A DNA stretch of 64,000 nucleotides from NCBI RefSeq assembly GCF_007559435.1, contig NZ_VMBP01000006.1:62001-126000 (forward strand). Direction: 5' to 3'. Source of the DNA: Ancylobacter moscoviensis. GTDB taxonomy: Bacteria; Pseudomonadota; Alphaproteobacteria; Rhizobiales; Xanthobacteraceae. Below the pieces are notes generated by a model. The model was given only the letters and a program-made list of their open reading frames with translations. It ran no database searches and was not told where the DNA came from. The position numbers and the translations under genes are program-made. Shown one piece after another: positions 54,145-64,000 of the stretch. Numbering within the stretch: the first letter of the stretch is position 1; each line of letters opens with the position of its first letter.

Positions 54145-55107
54145 ATGCGCGCGGGTCTCATGTCCTCGGCCGCCCTTCACGCCGGCATCATCGGTTTCAT
54201 GGTGATCTCCTTCGCGTCGCCGTCGCCCTTCGACGCGTCGCCGACCGAGGCCATGCCGATCGATATCGTTTCCGACGCCGAGCTGTCGCAGATGATGGCG
54301 GGCAAGAAGGACGCGCCGAAGGCCGAGGCCCCCAAGCCGGTGGTCGAGAAGGTCGACACGCCCAAGCCGACCGAGCAGCTCGAGGCCAAGGTCGACGACA
54401 AGAAGCCCGAGGTGAAGGCCGCGAACGAGGCCGCCGCCCCGCCGCCTCCGCCGCCCGAGAACAAGCCGCCGGAGCCCAAGCCGCCGGCCGCGCAGGCGCA
54501 GGCCAAGCCCGAGCCGGCCCCGCCGAAGGAGGCGGAGTCGCTCGCCGCCAAGCCGCAGGAGGCCAAGCCCGACCAGCCCAAGCCGGAGCAGCAGGCCCAG
54601 GCGACGCCGCCCGCGCCGCGCCCGCCCAAGAAGCCGCCACCGCCGAAGGTCGTGCAGGCGCCGCCGAAGGAGCAGACCGAGTTCAAGCCGAACGAGATCG
54701 CGGCGCTGCTCGACAAGCGCACCGCCTCGCGCCAGGCGGCGGTCGGCGACACGATCAACAACACCGCCTCGCTCGGCACGCGCGTCGGCACCGCCGCCAC
54801 GCTCTCGCAGACCGAGATCGACGCGCTGCGCGCGCGGCTGATGCAGCTGTGGAACCCGCCGGCCGGCGCCTCGAATCCGGAGGAGCTGATCGTCACGGTC
54901 CGCATCCGCCTTAATGTCGACGGCACGCTTTCCGGGCCGCCCATGGTCGTGACCTCCGGCTCCAGCCCGTTCTTCCTGACGGCGCGCGACAGCGCGATCC
55001 GCGCGATTTTCCGCGGTCAGCCGTTCGATATGCTCTCACCCGCAAAATATGACGCGTGGAAGGACATCGAAGTGACGTTCGATCCGCGTGAAATGGTACG
55101 GGGCTGA
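54145..55107 (+). CDS. tolA: Cell envelope integrity protein TolA
   Basis: 320 residues. A short N-terminal membrane anchor ([20 protein letters not shown]) is followed by a long Ala/Pro/Lys/Glu domain II ([40 protein letters not shown]). The C-terminal TonB-like domain III shows [20 protein letters not shown] near 230-250 and [17 protein letters not shown] near 253-270. It spans the periplasm to TolB and Pal. The middle domain is very proline-rich in place of the more helical E. coli form. Confidence 0.92.
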   Translation: MRAGLMSSAALHAGIIGFMVISFASPSPFDASPTEAMPIDIVSDAELSQMMAGKKDAPKAEAPKPVVEKVDTPKPTEQLEAKVDDKKPEVKAANEAAAPPPPPPENKPPEPKPPAAQAQAKPEPAPPKEAESLAAKPQEAKPDQPKPEQQAQATPPAPRPPKKPPPPKVVQAPPKEQTEFKPNEIAALLDKRTASRQAAVGDTINNTASLGTRVGTAATLSQTEIDALRARLMQLWNPPAGASNPEELIVTVRIRLNVDGTLSGPPMVVTSGSSPFFLTARDSAIRAIFRGQPFDMLSPAKYDAWKDIEVTFDPREMVRG

Positions 55108-55141
55108 CCGGCCCCCTGATTTGCTCCCTCGAGTATTGATC

Positions 55142-56500
55142 ATGACGCATTCGACCCGCCTTGCTTTTTCGGGCCCTCTCATCGGTCGCCGCGGCCTCAT
55201 CACCGGTGCCGGCGCGCTGGCTGGCGCCGGACTCCTGACCCGCCCGGCGCATGCGGTGCTGAAGCTGGACGTGACGTCCGGCACGCCGCAGCCGTTGCCG
55301 ATCGCCATCACCGAGTTCGTCGGCGGCGGCAGCCCGCAGGACGCCGAGGCCGGAAAGGGTGTGACGCAGATCATCTCGGCGGACCTGCGCCGTTCGGGCC
55401 TGTTCGCGCCGATCGATCCGGCCGCCTTCGTCGAGAAGATCAGCAACCCCGACGCTTCGCCGCGCTTCCAGGACTGGCGCGTGATCAACGCCCAGGCGCT
55501 CGTCACCGGCCGCATGACGCGCCAGCCGGACGGGCGGGTGAAGGCCGAATTCCGCCTGTGGGACGTGTTCGCCGGCCAGCAGCTGATCGGCCAGCAGTAC
55601 TTTACCCAGCCGGATAACTGGCGCCGCGTCGCCCACATCATCGCCGACGCCATCTATGAGCGCCTGACCGGTGAAAAGGGCTATTTCGACACTCGCATCG
55701 TCTTCGTCGACGAGAGCGGCTCGAAGGAGAAGCGCGTCAAGCGCCTCGCCATCATGGACCAGGACGGCGCCAACGTGACCTATCTCACGCGCGGCGACGA
55801 CCTCGTGCTGACCCCGCGCTTCTCGCCGACCAGCCAGGAAATCACCTATATGAGCTATGGCCGCGGCGAGCCGCGCGTCTATCTGCTCAACATCGAGAAC
55901 GGCCAGCGCGAGGTGGTCGGCAACTTCCCGAATATGAGCTTCTCGCCGCGCTTCGCGCCGGACGGGCAGCGGGTGATCCTGTCGCTCCAGCAGGGCGGCA
56001 ATTCCAACATCTTCGTCATGGATCTGCGTTCCAAGGCGACCACCCGCCTCACCGACACGGCGGCGATCGACACCGCGCCCTGCTATTCCCCGGACGGTGC
56101 GCAGATCTGCTTCGAGAGCGACCGCGGCGGCGGTTCGCAGATCTACGTGATGAACCCGGACGGTTCGAACCAGCACCGCATCTCCTTCGGCGACGGGCGC
56201 TATTCGACCCCGGTCTGGTCGCCGCGCGGCGACGCCATCGCCTTCACCAAGCAGGCGCAGGGGCGTTTCGCCATCGGTCTGATGCGGCCGGACGGCTCGG
56301 GCGAGCGCATCCTGACCGAGGGCTACCACAACGAGGGCCCGACCTTCGCGCCGAACGGCCGCGTGCTGATGTTCTTCCGCGATCCGGGCGGCGGCGGCGG
56401 GCCGCAGCTCTATACGGTCGACATCACCGGATACAATGAGCAGCGCGTGCCGACCCCGAGCTATGCCTCGGATCCGGCATGGTCGCCGCTGCGTTCGTGA
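55142..56500 (+). CDS. tolB: Tol-Pal system beta-propeller protein TolB
   Basis: 452 residues. The signal region carries a twin arginine ([20 protein letters not shown]) rather than a plain Sec signal. Mature N-domain [20 protein letters not shown] near 40-60, then six-bladed propeller motifs such as [20 protein letters not shown] near 222-241, [40 protein letters not shown] and [17 protein letters not shown]. TolB contacts Pal and TolA in the periplasm. The ATG at 55142 was chosen by family start. Confidence 0.95.
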   Translation: MTHSTRLAFSGPLIGRRGLITGAGALAGAGLLTRPAHAVLKLDVTSGTPQPLPIAITEFVGGGSPQDAEAGKGVTQIISADLRRSGLFAPIDPAAFVEKISNPDASPRFQDWRVINAQALVTGRMTRQPDGRVKAEFRLWDVFAGQQLIGQQYFTQPDNWRRVAHIIADAIYERLTGEKGYFDTRIVFVDESGSKEKRVKRLAIMDQDGANVTYLTRGDDLVLTPRFSPTSQEITYMSYGRGEPRVYLLNIENGQREVVGNFPNMSFSPRFAPDGQRVILSLQQGGNSNIFVMDLRSKATTRLTDTAAIDTAPCYSPDGAQICFESDRGGGSQIYVMNPDGSNQHRISFGDGRYSTPVWSPRGDAIAFTKQAQGRFAIGLMRPDGSGERILTEGYHNEGPTFAPNGRVLMFFRDPGGGGGPQLYTVDITGYNEQRVPTPSYASDPAWSPLRS

Positions 56501-56550
56501 GGCGTGCGGCCCAGGGCGTCACGCTCCCGGGGCTTCACGCTAGGGAATGA

Positions 56551-56572
56551 TTAACCATAAATGGCGGTTTAA
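56551..56572. promoter_or_regulatory. TTAACC-N9-GGTTTAA motif before pal
   Basis: TTAACC (56551-56556), nine bases, GGTTTAA (56566-56572), about 120 bases before the pal start. Resembles the motif before tolQ (spacer one base longer). Confidence 0.45.
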
Positions 56573-56688
56573 GTCGCAGCCGCCAAATCGACGCAATTGA
56601 GCAAGGTTCCGTAAAGCACGACGGAACATTGATGAATGCAATCACGCAGATCGGGGCGCCCGGTCGGGGAATTTGGGAGTCAGCGGTT

Positions 56689-57186
56689 ATGATCCGTATG
56701 TTGCGTCAGCTGGGCGGTGCGCGCGCCGCCCTCATCATCGGCTTCGCGATGCTCGCGGCCGCCTGTGCCAAGAACCCGATGGACGGCGCCGCCGGCCAGG
56801 CGCTGGGTTCGGCCCCTCCCGGCAGCCCGCAGGAGTTCGTCGTTTCGGTCGGCGACCGCGTGTTCTTCGAGAGCGACCAGACCAGCCTGACGCCACAGGC
56901 CCAGGCCACGCTCGACAAGCAGGCGCAGTGGCTGAACAACTACGGCAAGTACAGCTTCACCATCGAAGGCCACGCCGACGAGCGCGGGACGCGCGAATAC
57001 AACATCGCCCTCGGCGCCCGCCGCGCCCAGAGCGTGCGCGACTACCTCGTCCAGCGCGGCGTCGCGGCGAACCGCATGCGCACGATCTCCTACGGCAAGG
57101 AGCGCCCGGTCGCGGTCTGCAACGACATCTCCTGCTGGTCGCAGAACCGTCGCGCCGTCACCGTGCTGAACGGCACCGGTTCCTGA
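56689..57186 (+). CDS. pal: Peptidoglycan-associated lipoprotein Pal
   Basis: 165 residues. Lipoprotein signal with lipobox ending FAMLAAAC (Cys26). The OmpA-like domain binds peptidoglycan: VGDRVFFESDQTSLTPQAQA near 49-68, FTIEGHADERGTREYNIALG near 87-106 and ARRAQSVRDYLVQRGVAANR. GGGAG about nine bases upstream of ATG 56689 fixes the start. It completes the Tol-Pal complex. A terminator-like hairpin follows. Confidence 0.96.
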   Translation: MIRMLRQLGGARAALIIGFAMLAAACAKNPMDGAAGQALGSAPPGSPQEFVVSVGDRVFFESDQTSLTPQAQATLDKQAQWLNNYGKYSFTIEGHADERGTREYNIALGARRAQSVRDYLVQRGVAANRMRTISYGKERPVAVCNDISCWSQNRRAVTVLNGTGS

Positions 57187-57211
57187 CCGCGTCGCCTTCG
57201 GGAGCGTCCGG

Positions 57212-57248
57212 AGCCCGGTCCGCCGCAAGCGGGCCGGGCTTCGCTTTT
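57212..57248 (+). terminator. Probable intrinsic terminator after pal
   Basis: 12-bp stem AGCCCGGTCCGC (57212-57223) / GCGGGCCGGGCT (57229-57240) with one G-T pair, 5-base loop and TCGCTTTT tail. Confidence 0.75.
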
Positions 57249-57364
57249 GTGAGCTCGGCTTCTGACGCTGGGTCACACTTTGGACGCGATCGGCTTCGTA
57301 TGTTCAAATGATATCCGCCGGCCTGACCGGTGCGTCGCACAGCCCCCACCAGTTCATCGTCATC

Positions 57365-58351
57365 ATGACCGTTCGCTTGACCGCCTGCCTGCCCCGCCTT
57401 GCCGTCCTCGTCCTGTCCGCTGCCCTCGTGGCGCCGCTGCTGCCCGTCGAGCCGGCGCGGGCCCAGGCCGACAACAACTTCTTCGGCAATCTGTTCAAGC
57501 CACCCGGGCAGGTGCGCTCCGGCGGACAGGCGGGGGGCGGGCAGCCGGTCGAGACCGACGATGCCGGCAGCGTCACCACCCGCATCGACCGGCTGGAGAA
57601 CCAGCTCCGGCAGATGACCGGCCAGATCGAACAGCTGCAGTACCGCAACCAGCAGCTGGAGCAGCAACTGCGCCAGCTGCAGGGCGAGATCGACTTCCGC
57701 GTTGGCGGCGGTGCCGGCGGGAGCGCGGGAACGCCGCCGCGCCCGGGCCCCGCGACGACCGCGCCCGCTACGCCGGCGCCGGCCGCCGATCCCGCGACCG
57801 GACGGCGTTCGGACGCCTTCGATCCGTCGTCGCAGGCGGCGGCGCCGGGCGCGCCGCGCCCGCTCGGCACCACCGCGCCTTCCGGCGGCGCGGCCGGCGC
57901 GCCGATGGACCTCGGCGCCCTGTCCGGGGCGGTGGCGGGGGAGGGCGCGTCCACCCAGCCGCCGACCAACAGCCCCAAGGACCTCTACGACCTCGCCTAT
58001 GGCTACATGCTGCGGCAGGACTACGCGCAGTCCGCCCAGAGCTTCGAGCGTTTCCTCAAGCTCTATCCGAACGATCGCGCGGCGCCCGATGCCTATTATT
58101 GGCTCGGCGAGACGCAGTTCCAGCGCAAGACCTACAAGGAGGCGGCGCAGAACTTCCTCAAGGTCTCGACGGACTATCCGAACGCGGTGAAGGCGCCGGA
58201 TGCGCTGCTGCGGCTCGGCCAGTCGCTCGCCGCCATCGGCGAGAAGGATGCAGCTTGCGCGACGCTGAACGCGGTGAACAACAAGTACCCGCGCGCCTCC
58301 GCCACCATCAAGCAGGGGGTGGTGCAGGAGCAGAAGCGTGCCGGGTGCTGA
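57365..58351 (+). CDS. cpoB: Tol-Pal associated periplasmic protein CpoB (YbgF)
   Basis: 328 residues. Signal peptide (PRLAVLVLSAALVAPLLPVE), then a coiled coil (TRIDRLENQLRQMTGQIEQL, RNQQLEQQLRQLQGEIDFRV), an Ala/Pro linker, and C-terminal TPR units: DLYDLAYGYMLRQDYAQSAQ near 210-230, YYWLGETQFQRKTYKEAAQN near 245-265, ALLRLGQSLAAIGEKDAACA. CpoB links Tol energy to PBP1B activity in E. coli. The start is uncertain: ATG 57365 is used since a signal peptide then begins directly, while ATG 57308 is also open. Confidence 0.92.
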   Translation: MTVRLTACLPRLAVLVLSAALVAPLLPVEPARAQADNNFFGNLFKPPGQVRSGGQAGGGQPVETDDAGSVTTRIDRLENQLRQMTGQIEQLQYRNQQLEQQLRQLQGEIDFRVGGGAGGSAGTPPRPGPATTAPATPAPAADPATGRRSDAFDPSSQAAAPGAPRPLGTTAPSGGAAGAPMDLGALSGAVAGEGASTQPPTNSPKDLYDLAYGYMLRQDYAQSAQSFERFLKLYPNDRAAPDAYYWLGETQFQRKTYKEAAQNFLKVSTDYPNAVKAPDALLRLGQSLAAIGEKDAACATLNAVNNKYPRASATIKQGVVQEQKRAGC

Positions 58352-59363
58352 GCCCGCACCGGATCTCCATCGCCTGAGCGAGGCCGACCTCGCCACCTTC
58401 TTCGCGCCCTTCGCCCGCCATGCGCGGGTGCTTCTTGCCGTCTCCGGCGGCCCCGACTCGACGGCGCTGCTGCTGCTGGCCCGGCGCTGGGGCCTTGCCG
58501 CCGGCGCCGCGACGGAGCTCCATGTCGCCACCGTCGACCATGGGCTGCGCGCCGAATCGCGCGCGGAAGCCGAGGCGGTGGGCGCGCTGGCGGCGCGGCT
58601 GAGCCTGTCCCACGTCGTCCTGACCCTGCCCGTTCCCTTGCCGAAGGCGCGGCTGCAGGAAGCCGCCCGCGACGCGCGCTACGAGGCGCTCGTCTCCCAC
58701 GCCCGCGCGCTCGGGGCCGGCGCGGTGGCGACCGCTCATACCCTCGACGACCAGGCCGAGACCGTGCTGTTCCGGCTGATCCGCGGCTCGGGCATCGCCG
58801 GGCTGTCGGGCATGGCGGCAGAGCGGGAGCTGGCGGACATCCGGCTGCTGCGTCCGCTGCTCGGCCTGCCGAAGGCGATGCTCATCGGCGTCTGCCGGCA
58901 GGCGGGCGTCGCCTTCGTGGAGGACCCGTCGAACCGGAATCCGCGCTTCGCCCGGGTGCGCCTGCGCACGCTGCTGCCGGAGCTCGCCGCCGAAGGCCTC
59001 GACGCGCCGTCGCTCGCCCGGCTGGCGCAGCGCATGGCGCGCGCCGAGGCGGCGCTGGAGGCGGCGACGGACGGTGCGCAGGCGCGGCTCTGGCCGGCGG
59101 GCGAACCTTTCCACATCCGCCGCGACGCCTTCGCCGAACTGCCCGACGAGATCGGGCTGCGCCTGCTGGGCCGCGCGGTTTCAGCCGCCGGGGAAGGCGT
59201 CGTCGAGCTCGGTAAGCTGGAGGCGCTGCACGGCTGGATCGCCGCGCTCGGGGCGGAAGGCCATGGCGCGCGCACGCTCGCCGGGGCGGTGGTGCGGGTG
59301 AACCAGCGGGCCCTTCTCGTCGGGCCGGCTCCGGCGCGGCGGTTGCCGCAGCGTTCACGCTGA
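58338..59363 (+). CDS. tilS: tRNA(Ile)-lysidine synthase TilS
   Basis: Modifies the CAU anticodon of tRNA-Ile to lysidine. 341 residues. The PP-loop is [20 protein letters not shown] near 31-50, with [20 protein letters not shown] near 68-87, and the catalytic loop [20 protein letters not shown] near 128-147 with [13 protein letters not shown] start with AGGAG seven bases upstream. It overlaps the cpoB end by 14 bases, so the two are translationally linked. Confidence 0.94.
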   Translation: MPGAEPAPDLHRLSEADLATFFAPFARHARVLLAVSGGPDSTALLLLARRWGLAAGAATELHVATVDHGLRAESRAEAEAVGALAARLSLSHVVLTLPVPLPKARLQEAARDARYEALVSHARALGAGAVATAHTLDDQAETVLFRLIRGSGIAGLSGMAAERELADIRLLRPLLGLPKAMLIGVCRQAGVAFVEDPSNRNPRFARVRLRTLLPELAAEGLDAPSLARLAQRMARAEAALEAATDGAQARLWPAGEPFHIRRDAFAELPDEIGLRLLGRAVSAAGEGVVELGKLEALHGWIAALGAEGHGARTLAGAVVRVNQRALLVGPAPARRLPQRSR

Positions 59364-59406
59364 CGTCAATTTGCACCTTCCGGACCGCACGCCTTGGCCC
59401 CGCCAT

Positions 59407-59435
59407 CTTGGCAAGGATCAATGCCGGACCTAAAT
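59407..59435 (+). promoter_or_regulatory. Heat-shock (RpoH) type promoter for ftsH
   Basis: CTTG (59407-59410), 18 bases, CCTAAAT (59429-59435) fits the alphaproteobacterial sigma-32 consensus CTTG-N17/18-CYTATNT closely. The ftsH start follows about 78 bases later. Confidence 0.65.
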
Positions 59436-59512
59436 TACGGTGCGATAAGGGAGGGCCCGCCAGCGCCGGCGGTACCCGCGCGTCGGTCGAGCCCGACGCC
59501 GAAAGGAACGTG

Positions 59513-61432
<1,920 letters not shown>

Positions 61433-61454
61433 GCCGGGCGAACCAGCTCTTACG

Positions 61455-61488
61455 AAAGGGAGACCCTCACGGGTCTCCCTTTTTATTT
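61455..61488 (+). terminator. Intrinsic terminator after ftsH
   Basis: Stem GGGAGACCC (61458-61466) / GGGTCTCCC (61471-61479), loop TCAC, followed by a T-rich tail TTTTTATTT (61480-61488). Flanking A/T pairs extend it. Confidence 0.93.
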
Positions 61489-61554
61489 CCGCAAGGTCAC
61501 GTTCTTCGTGTTAGCTGGGCATTCCGGTAGTCAGATGACGGTCGAGGACCGCCA

Positions 61555-62334
61555 ATGCCCCCATCCGCCGCCCGCTCCTTCGTCTGGTCCATCGATCCGG
61601 GCGCTGTTGTCGACCAGCTCGGCATGAACGCACCTCTGGTGCGCACGGTGCCTTTGCGGCGCCCCAAGGGGTCCGAATGGATCGGCCACATTCCCTTCGC
61701 CTTCTGGCTCGTCGGCGCGCTGAGGCCCAGGCTCTTCGTGGAGCTCGGCGCCCATAGTGGCGCTTCCTACGCGGCATTCTGCCAGGCGATCCGGGAGCTG
61801 GGGCTCGACAGCCGGGCCTTTGCCATCGACACGTGGCAGGGGGACGAGCAGGCCGGCTTCTACGGCGAGGACATCCACGCCGATCTGCTGGCCTTCAACA
61901 CGGCCGAGTTCGATGGTTTCTCGACGCTGTTGCGCATGACCTTCGACGAGGCGCTGCCGACCTTCGCCGATGGCTCGATCGATCTCCTGCACATCGACGG
62001 TTTCCACAGCTATGAGGCCGTACGGCACGATTTCGAGAGCTGGCGGCCCAAGCTTGGCCCGAATGCCGTCGTTCTGTTCCACGACAGCTACGAGTTCCAC
62101 CCCGGCTTCGGCGTCTACCAGCTCTTCGCCGAGCTTTCCGAACGGTATCCGCATTTCGAGTTCCACCACGGGCATGGCCTCGGGGTGATCGGCATGTCGG
62201 ACCGGGTGCCGGGGCCGCTCGGCGGGCTGTTGCGGCCGGCCGGCTGGAAGAAGGGCCCGTTCAACGGATTCCGTCTTCGCCGCGAGCGTCGTATTCGCGC
62301 GCATTTCGCGCGTCTGGGAGGGGCGGTAGGTTGA
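61555..62334 (+). CDS. Class I SAM-dependent methyltransferase (Methyltransf_24-like)
   Basis: 259 residues. LFVELGAHSGASYAAFCQAI near 60-80 is the SAM-binding motif I, and AFAIDTWQGDEQAGFYGEDI near 92-111 and SIDLLHIDGFHSYEAVRHDF near 140-160 (acidic motif with HIDGxHxYE) place it with the Methyltransf_24/cephalosporin hydroxylase-like group. VVLFHDSYEFHPGFGVYQLF near 175-194 is also typical. Such genes often act in polysaccharide or secondary-metabolite pathways. It interrupts the ftsH-glmM pair that is contiguous in many relatives, so acquisition is possible. Confidence 0.85.
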   Translation: MPPSAARSFVWSIDPGAVVDQLGMNAPLVRTVPLRRPKGSEWIGHIPFAFWLVGALRPRLFVELGAHSGASYAAFCQAIRELGLDSRAFAIDTWQGDEQAGFYGEDIHADLLAFNTAEFDGFSTLLRMTFDEALPTFADGSIDLLHIDGFHSYEAVRHDFESWRPKLGPNAVVLFHDSYEFHPGFGVYQLFAELSERYPHFEFHHGHGLGVIGMSDRVPGPLGGLLRPAGWKKGPFNGFRLRRERRIRAHFARLGGAVG

Positions 62335-62432
62335 CCGCCCGTCCGGATGCGGACGAAAGGAACGCTTACACTTTGTGAAACCCTCGCGTGCATGCTGAAT
62401 GGTAGAGAGATCGCAACGCGAGCGGGATATCC

Positions 62433-62467
62433 ATGCCGCCGGATTCGCCACGGGCGTCCGGCGGCAT
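62433..62467 (+). promoter_or_regulatory. Hairpin in the glmM leader
   Basis: Perfect 11-bp inverted repeat ATGCCGCCGGA (62433-62443) / TCCGGCGGCAT (62457-62467), 13-base loop, ending 16 bases before the glmM ATG. It could control access to the ribosome binding site. No U-tract. Confidence 0.5.
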
Positions 62468-62483
62468 CTGCATGAGGCAGGTC

Positions 62484-63827
<1,344 letters not shown>

Positions 63828-64000
63828 TCGGGCGCGTGCGCTCTCCTCGAGGAGGGTGCCGGCCTCTCCTTTGTGAGGAGAGACCGGTCCGGGCGACCCC
63901 CTCCGCGCCCGAAAGCACTTCCCGAATCGACTGTTGAGGTCCGATCCCAAGGGAAATGCTCACATCCGGCGTGCGTGGCGCGTGCGTCGGTGGGCGGCCC
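63828..64000. other. Intergenic end of window
   Basis: 173 bases after glmM. A partly palindromic stretch CTCCTCGAGGAG and CTCCTTTGTGAGGAG (about 63844-63881) may be part of a terminator or repeat. I see no gene. Confidence 0.3.

Overview
The window is a GC-rich, densely packed stretch of alphaproteobacterial chromosome, most likely from the Rhizobiales (Hyphomicrobiales). The markers are a circularly permuted two-piece tmRNA gene next to an alpha-type SspB adaptor, the TrcR/DUF1013 cell-cycle regulator, DUF1192, DUF1465, DUF4164 and DUF4169 family genes, an alpha-type 6S RNA beside 5-formyl-THF cyclo-ligase, and a GTTC-N7-GTTC LexA box before ruvCAB. A Xanthobacteraceae-like host (Ancylobacter/Starkeya/Xanthobacter type) is a guess from gene content only. 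Almost everything is core chromosome. I see no prophage, insertion sequence, CRISPR array, rRNA or tRNA.

Layout. 1-10 kb: the 5' part of hflK, a small RHH/DUF4169 pair, fumC, an LTXXQ (Spy-like) stress protein, a GNAT, thyA, two small unknown genes, ssrA, sspB, a flavin oxidoreductase and folA. 10-20 kb: rpmJ, the ispH-thrB-rnhA group, a YceI protein, trcR, an acyl-CoA (propionate-type) ligase, two divergent DUF465 genes, a peroxiredoxin, a DsbD-N-like secreted protein and yqgE. 20-28 kb: a large membrane PAS/degenerate-GGDEF/EAL protein, a Sel1-repeat protein overlapping a ThiE-like gene, and an 857-residue secreted protein with W..GPW repeats and a Gly/Phe tail. 28-34 kb: the central carbon cluster tkt-gap-pgk-fba on the minus strand, with long perfect hairpins in every spacer. 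34-43 kb: DUF4164-zapA, an inositol monophosphatase, a MotA/ExbB-like plus OmpA-like pair, a GNAT, an ABC exporter, rpmE, DUF1465, a candidate structured small RNA with a CtrA-type box, DUF1192 and a quinone oxidoreductase. 43-51 kb: 6S RNA, 5-FCL, ymdB-like and yebC, then a TauE/SafE transporter, an EamA transporter, a small secreted protein, SOS-boxed ruvCAB and a TetR regulator. 51-64 kb: DUF2852, ybgC-tolQRAB-pal-cpoB, tilS, ftsH with a heat-shock-type promoter, a methyltransferase, and glmM.

How the genes fit together. Several groups serve one process: tmRNA with SspB (ribosome rescue and delivery of tagged proteins to ClpXP), thyA with folA (dTMP and folate cycle), ruvC-ruvA-ruvB (Holliday junction processing under LexA control), tol-pal-cpoB with ybgC (outer-membrane constriction at division), and tkt-gap-pgk-fba (triose/pentose phosphate metabolism). 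The least explained signals are noncoding: the sRNA candidate at 41638-41771, three tandem hairpins at 17133-17220, a long inverted repeat before the Spy-like gene, hairpins across the glycolytic operon, and a shared TTAACC...GGTTTAA motif before tolQ and pal. I found no clear new multi-gene system. The best candidates for undescribed biology are the structured RNA regions and the large W..GPW secreted protein.
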